Assembly: GCF_017301735.1 (NCBI RefSeq)
Contig: NZ_CP071090.1
Span: 3,090,001 to 3,154,000 of the forward strand
Direction of reading: 5' to 3'
DNA: 64,000 nt
Origin: Pyxidicoccus parkwaysis
GTDB taxonomy: Bacteria; Myxococcota; Myxococcia; Myxococcales; Myxococcaceae
Within the stretch, counting starts at the first letter, position 1. Every line of letters begins with the position of its first letter. The translations under genes were made by a program, and so were the position numbers. The notes beneath the pieces are model-generated. The model saw only the letters and a list, made by a program, of their open reading frames with translations. It ran no database searches and was not told where the DNA came from. Shown here one piece after another: positions 8,864-17,324 of this stretch.

Positions 8864-10171
8864 CTCGCCGCCGCACCCTCGGGTGACGTGACTCCGCTGG
8901 TGCGCGAGGGACTGCCCGAAGGCTTCGCGGTGGACGGGAGCCTGGAGGAGTGGACGCAGCCGCCATCGCTGACCTTGAGCGAAAAGCCATCGGATGCGCG
9001 GTCCGCCACGCTCTGGTTCGCGGTGGATACTGGAGGGCTCGCCGTCGCGGGAGAGATTCATGACGACCCGGCTCGGCTCGTGGGGGACAAGGTCGAGGTA
9101 TCGCTCTCCCTGCCTCCTCCGAAGATGCCGCCAATGGCCTTCGTCGACCAGTTCGAGGAGCACCTCGTTCCCAGGGAGGGTGACTGCCCGCAGCGCCCCC
9201 AGAACCGGGCGACCATCTGCCTGGCCTGGTGGAAGCAACAGTCCGAGCGTCGCCAGCAACTCCAGGACGCGCTGGTGGCGCGGTACACCCTGAAGTCCGA
9301 CGGCGTGGTGCGCTCGGGCCAATCGGACAGCGTGGGCACCGTGCGCTTCGTGCCCATGCAGGGCGGCCTCCGCTTCGAGGCGCTCATCCCCGCCACGGCC
9401 TTTCCTCGCACGGCCGAGGCGCCCCTGGGACACCTGGGGCTCCGCGTGGCGTTGACGGACGGAGAGCGGCCGCCGCTGGTCTCGTCCTCGGACGTCCAGA
9501 CAGTGAGCCTGTCCCAGCCGCTGCGCTATGGCCGGTGGCCCGAATTGTTGGAGCATGCGCTGAAGGCCCAGCCAGGCGCGTCGTATCAACCCGGGCCGGG
9601 CGCGGACGCGCTGGAGGTCTGGATGAATCCGGCCCAGGCCTATCAGGTCGTGCCCAAGGCCCCGAGCCCCGCCGTGGTCCGCGTGGATTTGAGCGAAGTG
9701 AAGCCCGTGGCCTCAATGGGAGACATCGAGCTCGTCACCGTGCCGGCCGAGGTGAATCGCCAGGGTGGGGTGGACCGCTGGCTCGTGTCACGCAGGGGCC
9801 AGGCCATCCTGGACACGCGCGACATCGGCAATGACACCCTTCGCGCGGCCCGGCGTGCGTCGGGACTCCAGCTCCTCCAGGTGTACGACGGCCCCTCGAA
9901 TCCCATGGGCACCGGCACATGCGGCGAGTGCCCGCTGGTGTCCTTCCAATACTTCTCGATGGATGCACAGGGGCGCTTCTCCACCCCCACGCGCCTGCAA
10001 GGTGCCGGCGGCCTGGCGCCCCGCCCCGTGGCCTGGAAGGCCAGCGCGGACCTGAAGCGCATCGAGGCCTTCGACGTGCTCCCCGCGCCGCGAGGGAAGC
10101 AGCTCGCGGTCCGGCACATCTTTGATCCGAATACAGGCACCTACACAACTTCCTCTCCCAAGTCGCGATAA
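8837..10171 (+). CDS. Secreted protein of unknown function
   Basis: The start at 8837 (ATGATG) gives MMRTALLLLLAAAPSG, a short Sec signal, followed by a mature part of about 430 residues. Residues about 25-200 (GFAVDGSLEEWTQPP, LWFAVDTGGLAVAGEI, DKVEVSLSLPP) resemble the CBM9-like/DOMON-type sandwich found at the start of several periplasmic proteins, in which a DGSLEEW turn is common. The C-terminal half has no recognised motif; a GTGTCGECP segment may bind metal or form a disulfide. The upstream copy of the start region (8778) is aborted by TGA. It lies on the same strand as the Omp85 gene, 112 nt downstream, and may be co-transcribed. Confidence 0.6.
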   Translation: MMRTALLLLLAAAPSGDVTPLVREGLPEGFAVDGSLEEWTQPPSLTLSEKPSDARSATLWFAVDTGGLAVAGEIHDDPARLVGDKVEVSLSLPPPKMPPMAFVDQFEEHLVPREGDCPQRPQNRATICLAWWKQQSERRQQLQDALVARYTLKSDGVVRSGQSDSVGTVRFVPMQGGLRFEALIPATAFPRTAEAPLGHLGLRVALTDGERPPLVSSSDVQTVSLSQPLRYGRWPELLEHALKAQPGASYQPGPGADALEVWMNPAQAYQVVPKAPSPAVVRVDLSEVKPVASMGDIELVTVPAEVNRQGGVDRWLVSRRGQAILDTRDIGNDTLRAARRASGLQLLQVYDGPSNPMGTGTCGECPLVSFQYFSMDAQGRFSTPTRLQGAGGLAPRPVAWKASADLKRIEAFDVLPAPRGKQLAVRHIFDPNTGTYTTSSPKSR

Positions 10172-10209
10172 CCCCAGAAAACGCAATCGCGTTACGCGAG
10201 GGGTCACCC

Positions 10210-11622
10210 ATGTCGAGCGTTGGTGGCACTGGAGGAAGCGGAGGATCTGACAGCGCCAGCAGGGCGGAATCCGCCAGGGCGGAGGCCGCGCGCGCCGAGG
10301 CATCAAGGCAGGCCGAGGCTTCGAGGAAGGCCGCCGAAGACGCCGCCAAGGCCGAGGCCGCGAAGCAAGCGGCGGTCCGCAATCAGTTCAACGTGGACAG
10401 CTTCACCCCGGCCGCTGCCGCGAAGGCCCCGGTGAACCTCAACCCGTCTCCCGTGAGCGTCCAGGTGGCGCAGGCGCAGACGGTGGACGCGGCCAGGTCG
10501 GCCGAGGCCGCGCAGTCGGCGAAGGCGGAGCAGGCCAAGGAGACCCAGCAGGCCGACGCGTCGAAGGAAGCCGACTTCGCGAAGGAGGCCAAGGAAGCTG
10601 ACGAGGCCGACGCCACGGAAGCCGCGAACGAGGCCGCAGCCGCCGATGTCGCCCAGGCCGCGAAGGATGCCGAGGCCACCGAGGCCACGCAGGACGCCGA
10701 AGCCGCGCAGGATGCGCAGGCCACCGAGGCCGCGGAAGATGCCCAGGCCACGGATGAGGCTCAGGCCGCAGAGCAGGCCCAGACGCCCACGGTGACTCAA
10801 GAGAACATCGACGCCGCGCTGGCGGAGCTGCCCGACGTCGAGCTGAACCGCAACCCCGCGGGCACGCAGCCGACGGCCGAGGTGACGGCTCAGAACCAGC
10901 AGGTGCAGACGGCACTCCGGGAGCTCGGCATGGTGGCCGCCGCCCATGTCACTGGCTTCTACGGCTCCATCACCGAGGGAGCCATCAAGTCCTTCCAGCA
11001 CGAGCAGGGCCTGACGGTCACCGGCACCTACGACGCCGCGACTCGCACGGCCATGGCCAATGAACTGGCGGAGAGGCGCGCCGCCGAGGCCCAGGGCATC
11101 ACCGCACCCGCCGCGACGCTGCCGGACACGTACACCGCCGTCACGGACCAGCAGCTCCAGGACATCATGCCGGATTCGACGCAGGCGCTGCGCGACCAAT
11201 ACCTGGACTCGCTCAACACCGCGATGGAGGAGTTCAACATCAGCACCCCCGAGCGTCAGGCGGCGTTCCTGTCCCAGGTGGCCGCGGAGACGGGGGACCT
11301 CCACTACATGTCTGAGATTACTCCCAACCCGGCCCACGGCGACTACTACGGCCGCGGCATGCTGCAGCTCACCCACGAGACCAACTACAGACAGGCGGGC
11401 ACCGCTCTGGGAGCGGACCTCACCACCAATCCCAATCAGGTGGCCACCGACGCGGACCTGGCCGCGCGCACCGCTGGCTGGTACTTCGACAACCGGGGCC
11501 TCAACCGGCAGGCGGACCTGGGCCACATCGGCGCTGTCACCCTGGGCGTCAACGGCGGCTACAACGGCATCGACCGCCGCCTGGAGGCGTACGACGAGGC
11601 GCTGCGGGTGCTGGGCCAGTAG
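10210..11622 (+). CDS. Peptidoglycan-binding GH19-like lytic enzyme with Ala-rich N-terminal region
   Basis: A strong Shine-Dalgarno (GAGGGG) precedes ATG 10210. Residues 1-200 are extremely Ala/Glu/Lys/Gln rich (repeated AEAARAEAS and DAEAAQDAQ units), likely disordered or coiled-coil. Residues about 225-285 are a peptidoglycan-binding type 1 domain (QVQTALRELG, then AIKSFQHEQGLTVTG, then TRTAMA). Residues about 310-470 match chitinase-like GH19 endolysins: AAFLSQVAAETGDLHYMSE, with the Glu in AAET as probable acid, then DYYGRGMLQLTHETNY, and AGWYFDNRGL. The enzyme should cleave glycan chains of the cell wall. No Sec signal is visible, so export would need another route, or it acts from lysing cells. 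A predatory or developmental role is inference. Confidence 0.8.
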   Translation: MSSVGGTGGSGGSDSASRAESARAEAARAEASRQAEASRKAAEDAAKAEAAKQAAVRNQFNVDSFTPAAAAKAPVNLNPSPVSVQVAQAQTVDAARSAEAAQSAKAEQAKETQQADASKEADFAKEAKEADEADATEAANEAAAADVAQAAKDAEATEATQDAEAAQDAQATEAAEDAQATDEAQAAEQAQTPTVTQENIDAALAELPDVELNRNPAGTQPTAEVTAQNQQVQTALRELGMVAAAHVTGFYGSITEGAIKSFQHEQGLTVTGTYDAATRTAMANELAERRAAEAQGITAPAATLPDTYTAVTDQQLQDIMPDSTQALRDQYLDSLNTAMEEFNISTPERQAAFLSQVAAETGDLHYMSEITPNPAHGDYYGRGMLQLTHETNYRQAGTALGADLTTNPNQVATDADLAARTAGWYFDNRGLNRQADLGHIGAVTLGVNGGYNGIDRRLEAYDEALRVLGQ

Positions 11623-11632
11623 TCATGCATCC

Positions 11633-11660
11633 GGGGCGCGCGGGAAAATCCGCGCGCCCC
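11633..11660. terminator. Bidirectional terminator hairpin
   Basis: An 11-bp perfect inverted repeat (GGGGCGCGCGG at 11633-11643, CCGCGCGCCCC at 11650-11660) with a GAAAAT loop lies between the convergent lytic-enzyme gene and the minus-strand gene ending at 11703. Without a T-run on the plus strand it is an imperfect intrinsic terminator. Confidence 0.65.
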
Positions 11661-11702
11661 TCGGAGTAGAGCCAGACAGGTCTGGCTCGGCGGGGCCCCG
11701 GG

Positions 11703-12824
11703 TTACTTCGTGTCCGCGGCCTCCGTCGACTCGCGCTCCTGCTTGCAGAAAGCCAGACGTTCCTTGAGGGCCTCCAGCGGCACGGCCATCTCCAGCTTGA
11801 ACGTCGAGCCATCCGGCTGCACGCGGGCGAAGTCCAGGAGCTGCGCCACGTCCTTCTGACCCTCGGCCTGCGCCTTCATGCGCGCCAGGGACAGCGCCGC
11901 GCCCAGCGACTTGCCCAAATCCGTCACCTTGGCCGCGTCCGGGCCGCGCACCTCCGCCACCATCGCCACGTCCGACGACGCATCCACGTGCAGCTCCACG
12001 TTCTGCGCCACGTCGCGCAGCCGCTGCGCCAACTCCTGCTGGTCCGGCGGCAGCATCCTCGCGAGCTGGTCCACCGCCATCACCCCGTACATCTCCCCGT
12101 ACGTGCTGTTCTCCGGAATGACGGACGGCTCGTCCGGGCCACGCCCCTCCACGCGGTCCACGGCTGCCTTGATGTCATCAGGCGTCTTGCCGAACATCAG
12201 GAGCTGGTTGTTCCACATGCCCACCGCCGCGTTCCTGCGCCGGACCTCCGTGCCGCCGTCCGCCAGCGTCACCGTCCGCTCGCCCGGCTCGTACACCCGC
12301 GCGCCCTCGCCGTAGTCCATCGACACCGCGTCGCCCATCAACTCCTGGAGCTTCGCGTTGCCGAAGTTCCCCGAGAGCATCATTCCCTCGTCGGTAATCA
12401 CCAGGCGGTCCAAATCCTGGAGCGGGTCCACGCCGCTCTTCTGGCGGAACTCGTTCAGCTCCTTGCCGCCGTCCCGCATCAGGCAGTCCAGCAGCAGCTC
12501 CCCAATCGGCGAGTGCCTCAGCGCGTTGGCCTCAATCACCACCGCCGTGCGGCCCGTGCCCCGGGGCAGCGCCGCGAGCAGCGGATCCCTCGGACGATGG
12601 TGCTCCGGCGCCGTGCCCGCGTCCACCACCGCGGGCATCACCCACGTGCGGCGCTTCTCCGCGCGCTCACGGTCCTCGTTCTTCATCTTCCGGGGGAACT
12701 CCACCCGGGGCGTCTCGTCCTTGGGCAGCTCGTCACCCTGGCCGGTGAACATCAATATCGCGGCCAGTACGAACAGCAGTCCCGCCACGCCCAGCCACAC
12801 CTTGCGCCGTCGACGGTTGTCCAC
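11703..12824 (-). CDS. Single-span membrane-anchored protein of the ABC operon
   Basis: A GTG start gives MDNRRRRKVWLGVAGLLF..., a basic N-terminus and one transmembrane segment (about residues 9-26), so the remaining ~345 residues are probably periplasmic. No family is recognised. The soluble part has an alpha/beta look with RTAVVIEANALRHSP, LDRLVITDEGMMLSG and a C-terminal helix-rich region with KSLGAALSLARMKAQAEG. Its start is separated by one base from the permease stop (12826), so it is the third gene of an ATPase-permease-anchor operon and may be a periplasmic accessory subunit of the exporter; that role is inferred from context only. Confidence 0.6.
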   Translation of the reverse strand: MDNRRRRKVWLGVAGLLFVLAAILMFTGQGDELPKDETPRVEFPRKMKNEDRERAEKRRTWVMPAVVDAGTAPEHHRPRDPLLAALPRGTGRTAVVIEANALRHSPIGELLLDCLMRDGGKELNEFRQKSGVDPLQDLDRLVITDEGMMLSGNFGNAKLQELMGDAVSMDYGEGARVYEPGERTVTLADGGTEVRRRNAAVGMWNNQLLMFGKTPDDIKAAVDRVEGRGPDEPSVIPENSTYGEMYGVMAVDQLARMLPPDQQELAQRLRDVAQNVELHVDASSDVAMVAEVRGPDAAKVTDLGKSLGAALSLARMKAQAEGQKDVAQLLDFARVQPDGSTFKLEMAVPLEALKERLAFCKQERESTEAADTK

Positions 12825-12825
12825 G

Positions 12826-13662
12826 TCAGTAGTCCTTTCCCTCGAAGCGCCAGAATCCCACGGCCAGCGCGCCCAGACCGAACACCAGCACTCCCGCCAG
12901 CAACGCCTCCAGGGAGCGGACCTCCAGCGGCCTGGACGCGGCGATGTCTCCCGCGGCCTGCGCCAGCGATGACAGGCGCGGCAGCATCAGCGTCACGCCC
13001 TCGAAGATTCGCCGGCTGAGGCCGTCCTCGAAGGCCGAGGAGATCTCCTGCCGGAACCCCGCGATGACGCCGCCGATGAGGAACAGGAAGCCCGACGCCG
13101 CGCTCAGCGCCGCGCTGCGCACCAGCGTTGCCGTCGTCAACATCACCGCGTACACCGCCGCGAAGCCCACGCACGCCATGAGGCCCGCAATCAGCGGCCC
13201 CGCCGTCCAGTACCCCGCCTTCACGCCGAAGATGAGCACCAGCCCCGTGGTGCCATACAGCGTGCCGCCCAGCGCCAGCGCCATGACGCCCAGGAACGTC
13301 CCGGCCAGCAGGTGCCAGCGCTGAATGGGCAGCGCGAGCAGGTGCTCGATGCGCCCCGGCGACATCAGCGACGGCGCGAAGTCCGAGCACGCGACGATGC
13401 CGAACAGGATGCCGCCGTAGAACACGATGAACGCCGCCACCATGTACACGGGCCGCAGCGCCACGTCGACGGAGCGGATGCTCGCGCGAATCTCCTCGCC
13501 GAACAGCCGCGAGGCCGCCAGCGCCCCGTCCACCACGTCCAGCCTCAGGCTCAGCGCCACCACCGACAGCACCAGCGTGATTCCCACGATGAAGGCGAGG
13601 ATGAACTTCCGCGACATCGCCTCGCGCAGCACGTACCCCGCGATTCCCAGCACCGGATTCAT
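12826..13662 (-). CDS. ABC-2 type transporter permease
   Basis: 278 residues, ATG at 13662 overlapping the ATPase stop in an ATGA junction, so translation is coupled. It has six predicted membrane spans: a first span in FILAFIVGITLVLSVVALS, then a large loop, VYMVAAFIVFYGGILFGIV, then the conserved cytoplasmic SPGRIEHLLALPIQRW segment typical of ABC-2 permeases, and further spans around FLGVMALALGG, GPLIAGLMACVGFAAVYAV and a last one near the C-terminus (LLAGVLVFGLGALAVG). It should form the membrane channel with the ATPase encoded upstream. Substrate is unknown; ABC-2 systems export polysaccharides, drugs or lipids. Confidence 0.85.
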   Translation of the reverse strand: MNPVLGIAGYVLREAMSRKFILAFIVGITLVLSVVALSLRLDVVDGALAASRLFGEEIRASIRSVDVALRPVYMVAAFIVFYGGILFGIVACSDFAPSLMSPGRIEHLLALPIQRWHLLAGTFLGVMALALGGTLYGTTGLVLIFGVKAGYWTAGPLIAGLMACVGFAAVYAVMLTTATLVRSAALSAASGFLFLIGGVIAGFRQEISSAFEDGLSRRIFEGVTLMLPRLSSLAQAAGDIAASRPLEVRSLEALLAGVLVFGLGALAVGFWRFEGKDY

Positions 13663-14600
13663 GCCGCCACCCCCAGCGTGCCCGAGGGAGCCACCGTCCC
13701 CAGCAGCACCGACTCCAGGTCTGCTCCATCTCTGCGCAACTCGACGAGCAGCGCCCCCGCCGCGCGCGCCTTGTCCAGGGCCGCGTTGAGACGGGCCGGG
13801 TCCTCCGCGTCCACGTGGAAGACACCCTCCGCGGCGCCTCGTGCGAAGCCCGCGGGCGCCAGCGCCGCCGCGTCCACGCCGGGCGCGAAGCGCACCATCC
13901 ACCGGGCCGTGCCTCGCGCCAGGTCCTCCAGCCGGCCCTCGCGCACCACGCGCCCGTCCGCGAGGATGGCCACGCGGTTGCACACGCGCTCCGTCTCTGC
14001 CAGCAGGTGCGAGTTGAGGAAGAGGGTGGTGCCCTTCTGCACCTCCTCCAGCAGAATCCGGCGCACCTCCAGGCGGCCCATGGGGTCGATGCCGTCCGTG
14101 GGCTCGTCGAGAATCAGCAGGGCCGGGGCACCCACCAGCGCCGCCGCCAGCCCGAGCCGCTGCCGCATGCCCTTGGAGTACCCGCCAATCTTCCGGCCCG
14201 CCGCGTCCGCCAGGCCCACGCGCTCCAGCAGGCGCGTATTTCCCTGCGCATCAGACTTCAGGCCCTTCAAGCGTGTGACGGTGGACAGAAACGCCGTCGC
14301 CGTCCACGCGCCCGGCAGGTGCAGCCGCTCCGGCAGGTAGCCGATGCGCGCGCGGATGCGCGGGTCCTCCGGCGAGCCTCCCAGCACCCGCACCGTGCCC
14401 GCCGTGGGCTGGACGATGCCGAGGATGCTCTTGATGAACGTCGTCTTGCCCGCGCCGTTGGGGCCGATGAGCCCGAAGGCGCTCCCCTCCGGAACGCTCA
14501 GGTCCATGCCCTTGAGGGCATCGTTCCCCGTCCTCCGGAAGGCGCGGCGGTACGTCTTTCGCAGGCCCCTCACTTCAATCGCTGGCACGCTGGCTGTCAC
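13659..14600 (-). CDS. ABC transporter ATP-binding protein
   Basis: 313 residues from a GTG at 14600. Nucleotide-binding motifs are complete: Walker A GPNGAGKTT (about residues 45-53), Q-loop region in RIGYLPERL, signature YSKGMRQRLGLAAAL, Walker B LLILDEPTDGID, and the H-loop in LFLNSHLL. The last ~90 residues form the accessory domain found on ABC-2 partner ATPases. It energises the permease encoded immediately downstream (4-nt ATGA overlap) and, with the third gene at 11703, makes one operon. The signature deviates from LSGGQ (YSKGM), which is normal for this drug/lipid-exporter subclass. Confidence 0.9.
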   Translation of the reverse strand: MTASVPAIEVRGLRKTYRRAFRRTGNDALKGMDLSVPEGSAFGLIGPNGAGKTTFIKSILGIVQPTAGTVRVLGGSPEDPRIRARIGYLPERLHLPGAWTATAFLSTVTRLKGLKSDAQGNTRLLERVGLADAAGRKIGGYSKGMRQRLGLAAALVGAPALLILDEPTDGIDPMGRLEVRRILLEEVQKGTTLFLNSHLLAETERVCNRVAILADGRVVREGRLEDLARGTARWMVRFAPGVDAAALAPAGFARGAAEGVFHVDAEDPARLNAALDKARAAGALLVELRRDGADLESVLLGTVAPSGTLGVAA

Positions 14601-14855
14601 GGTTGCGACTGTAGACGAGCGGACCCGGCGGCGATTGCCTCGTCACCTCCAACGGAGGGCATCCGGCCGGGGGAGCACCCGTGCCGTCCTCCGCGACGGC
14701 GCCTTCGCGCACCTGGGAAGCGGGTTTCGCACCCTTTCCGTTTCTGCCGCGCCGCGACACCTCGTCGTTCCGCGAGCTTGGAGCCGTTGGGGCTCCATGG
14801 TCCGACCCGTGCAAACGGCGGCGGGCTCATTCCACACCCCACGGGGAGACGAAAC

Positions 14856-15065
14856 ATGGTGTCCGAGGACCGCGTCGAGCAGCAGCTTCAGGAGGCCCGT
14901 CGTGAATTGGAGTCGGCGGAGCACGGACTGAAGGCCGGCACGGAGGCGGCGCGCGTGCGCTACGCGCGGGCCCTGCACGAGGCGGACATCGCCGAGCGAC
15001 GCGCCACCCGCCATGCGCGGGAGCAGGCGCGCCATCAGCGCAGCTGGCGGCTCGCCGCAGGCTGA
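14856..15065 (+). CDS. Small charged coiled-coil protein
   Basis: A 69-residue ORF, ATG 14856, with GGGGAG at 14843-14848 as ribosome-binding site. The sequence is almost entirely Ala/Arg/Glu/Gln helix-forming residues ([18 protein letters not shown], then [18 protein letters not shown]), without Pro until beyond the end, and no membrane segment. It likely forms a coiled coil. No family recognised. It sits 65 nt before hemB on the same strand and may share its transcript. Confidence 0.6.
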   Translation: MVSEDRVEQQLQEARRELESAEHGLKAGTEAARVRYARALHEADIAERRATRHAREQARHQRSWRLAAG

Positions 15066-15129
15066 GCAGCCGGGCGGGGGGACGGAAACGATGAATGCCG
15101 GGCGCCGCCGGTTTATACCGGCGACCGTC

Positions 15130-16098
15130 ATGGCCTTTCCCATCCACCGTCCCCGCCGCCTCCGCCGTAACCCCGTCCTGCGAGACATGGTGCGTGAGAC
15201 GCGCCTGTCTCCGGGCGACTTCATCTATCCGCTCTTCGTCGTGGAAGGCCGGGACGTGCGCCGCCCCATCGCCTCCATGCCGGGCATCTTCAACCTGTCC
15301 CTCGAGCACGCCGTCGCCGAGGCGAGGCAGGCCAGGGCCCTGGGCATCCCCTCCGTCCTCCTGTTCGGAATCCCGAATCACAAGGACGCGCACGGCTCCC
15401 AGGCCTATGCGAAGGACGGAATCGTCCAGCGCGCCATCCGCGAAATCAAGGCGGCCGAGCCGGACCTCCAGGTCATCGCCGACGTGTGCCTGTGCGAGTA
15501 CACCGACCACGGCCACTGCGGCATCCTGGAGGAGGGCCACGTCGTCAACGACGCCACGCTGCCGCTCCTGTCCCAGATGGCCGTCACCTGCGCCCAGGCC
15601 GGCGCGGACATCATCGCCCCTTCGGACATGATGGACGGCCGCGTGGCCGCCATCCGCCGCTCGCTGGACGAGGTCCGCCTCACCGAGGTGCCCATCCTCG
15701 CCTACGCGGCCAAGTACGCCTCCGGCTTCTACGGCCCCTTCCGCGAGGCCGCCCAGTCCGCCCCCAAGTCCGGCGACCGCCGCGGCTACCAGATGGACCC
15801 CGGCAACGTGCGCGAGGCCCTGAAGGAAGTGGCCCTCGACGTGGAGGAGGGCGCGGACATGATCATGGTGAAGCCCGCGCTGGCCTACCTGGACATCATC
15901 CGCGCCGTGCGCGAGCGCTTCGAGCTCCCCGTGGTCAGCTACAACGTCTCCGGCGAGTACTCCATGCTCAAGGCCGCCGGGCAGAACGGGTGGATTGACT
16001 ACGAGCGGGTGATGCTGGAGACGCTGACGTCCATCAAGCGCGCGGGCTCGGACCTCATCATCACCTACCACGCCCTGGAAGCCGCGAAGCTCCTGTAG
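15130..16098 (+). CDS. hemB: Delta-aminolevulinic acid dehydratase (porphobilinogen synthase)
   Basis: Condenses two 5-aminolevulinate molecules to porphobilinogen in tetrapyrrole synthesis, in the cytoplasm. The 322-residue length is normal. The zinc ligands of the Zn-dependent class are present as C120, C122 and C130 in [15 protein letters not shown]; the two Schiff-base lysines are K195 ([17 protein letters not shown]) and K248 ([12 protein letters not shown]). N-terminal PRRLRRNP...VRETRLSP and PLFVVEG are standard. ATG 15130 is chosen because the family starts a few residues before the PRR segment; longer in-frame starts lack similarity. Other heme genes are not adjacent, a scattered arrangement known in many bacteria. 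Confidence 0.97.
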   Translation: MAFPIHRPRRLRRNPVLRDMVRETRLSPGDFIYPLFVVEGRDVRRPIASMPGIFNLSLEHAVAEARQARALGIPSVLLFGIPNHKDAHGSQAYAKDGIVQRAIREIKAAEPDLQVIADVCLCEYTDHGHCGILEEGHVVNDATLPLLSQMAVTCAQAGADIIAPSDMMDGRVAAIRRSLDEVRLTEVPILAYAAKYASGFYGPFREAAQSAPKSGDRRGYQMDPGNVREALKEVALDVEEGADMIMVKPALAYLDIIRAVRERFELPVVSYNVSGEYSMLKAAGQNGWIDYERVMLETLTSIKRAGSDLIITYHALEAAKLL

Positions 16099-16173
16099 GC
16101 GACAACCGGACGCACGTGCGCGCGGCGAAGACTTGATCCTCACCGCGCATTGCGTCCAAATGAACCGCGCACG

Positions 16174-16683
16174 ATGCCCACCAAGAAGAAGCGTCCCGCA
16201 CGCAAGTCCGAGAAGCCCCCGCCCCAACGTCGGCGGAGGGCCGGCCAGCGCCCCGGGAGCGGACGCTCCGCGGTGATTCGCGCTCCGGGGCCGTTGCAGT
16301 ACAAAGTGGTGGAGCTGTCCACGGTGGACGAGGGGACGCTGGAGCGCACCCTCAACGAGTGGACCGGCAAGGGCTGGAACCTGGACGGCGTGCAGTTCGC
16401 CATGCGCGAGGCCTCCAAGCGGCCGGCCATGGCCTTCGTCTTCTTCACCCGCGAGGGTGCCCCCGCCGCGCATGACGAGGACGCCGCGCGCGAGCGGCTG
16501 CTGCGCATGTCCGAGACGGGCAGCCCCACCGCGGCGCTCGCGTCGGGCCGGGCGGAGGAGTACGCCCAGGGGGCCGCGCCGCCGTTCCACCCATTGAGCG
16601 CGCACGAGCGTCTGGCCCGGCTCGCGGGCCTCGACGAGCCCGAGCCTCACGAGGAGGGACTCACCTTGGAGCCCGAGGAGTGA
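16174..16683 (+). CDS. DUF4177-containing protein
   Basis: 169 residues from ATG 16174. A very basic, Lys/Arg/Pro-rich N-terminus (PTKKKRPARKSEKPPPQ) precedes one small domain at about residues 45-100, LQYKVVELSTVDEG, then LERTLNEWTGKGWNLDGV, then AFVFFTRE, which is the DUF4177 pattern of two strands, a helix with LN and a GW turn. The acidic C-terminal tail is probably flexible. The stop overlaps the next gene in a GTGA junction, so it is translated together with the RDD protein. No biochemical role is known for the domain; the basic tail might bind nucleic acid or membranes (inference). Confidence 0.7.
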   Translation: MPTKKKRPARKSEKPPPQRRRRAGQRPGSGRSAVIRAPGPLQYKVVELSTVDEGTLERTLNEWTGKGWNLDGVQFAMREASKRPAMAFVFFTREGAPAAHDEDAARERLLRMSETGSPTAALASGRAEEYAQGAAPPFHPLSAHERLARLAGLDEPEPHEEGLTLEPEE

Positions 16684-17324
16684 GCACCGAGCCCGAACGC
16701 GTCCTGATGACGGACAGCCGCGGTGGAAGCCGGGTGCTGCGCGTCGTTCCCGACGACTCGGCGGAGCCCGGCTCGCCGTACCCGAAGGCCTCGCTCTTCC
16801 TGCGCCTGGGCGCCCGCGTGGTGGACGTCGCGGTGGCCTGGGGTCTGTACGAGGTGTGCGGCGCCGCCGGCATGGTGGTGGCGCTGCTCTTCCTGCTCCT
16901 GGCGGACGGGATGATTGAAGGCCAGAGCGTGGGCAAGCGCATCTTCGGCGTGAAGGTGATGCACCTGCCCACGCGCTCGGCGGCGCGCCACCGCGACAGC
17001 ACGCTGCGCAACGCGCCGCTCGCGCTCATCGTGCTCCTGGGGATGATGCCCGCGCCGCTGGGTTACGTGGCCATGCTGGGCGGACTGCTCGTCATCGGCG
17101 GCGTCGAGGCGTGGCGCGTGGTGAGAGACCCGCTCGGCTGGCGGCTCGGTGACACCTGGGCCCAGACGCAGGTGGTGGACGGGAAGGTTGTCGCGGGCGC
17201 AACCGTTGCAGCCCGCACGCCGGTGGCTCATCAGCGAGCACCGGGGAGAATCATGTCCGCGGCGAAGGTGCGCCGCGGTCGCTTGCTCAAGAAGAGAAAG
17301 GGGCAATCGTGCGCATCGCGCTGA
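16680..17324 (+). CDS. RDD family membrane protein
   Basis: 214 residues starting at GTG 16680, overlapping the preceding stop. The RDD signature is visible in ASLFLRLGARVVDVAV (first span with R and D) and in the EGQSVGKRIFGVKVM segment that follows the second span. Hydrophobic segments lie at about residues 40-50, 60-78 and a pair near LALIVLLGMMPAPLGYVAML/GGLLVIGG. The C-terminal ~60 residues are hydrophilic and strongly basic (VRRGRLLKKRKGQS). The stop at 17324 lies 16 nt inside the next gene, so the pair is co-translated. RDD proteins are integral membrane proteins, some acting as ion exchangers; no substrate can be assigned. Confidence 0.75.
   Translation: MSTEPERVLMTDSRGGSRVLRVVPDDSAEPGSPYPKASLFLRLGARVVDVAVAWGLYEVCGAAGMVVALLFLLLADGMIEGQSVGKRIFGVKVMHLPTRSAARHRDSTLRNAPLALIVLLGMMPAPLGYVAMLGGLLVIGGVEAWRVVRDPLGWRLGDTWAQTQVVDGKVVAGATVAARTPVAHQRAPGRIMSAAKVRRGRLLKKRKGQSCASR

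Noticed and set aside
14827..16650. A 607-codon minus-strand frame across hemB and its neighbours.
   Set aside because: It crosses several genes with clear sense-strand families and has no motif of its own.
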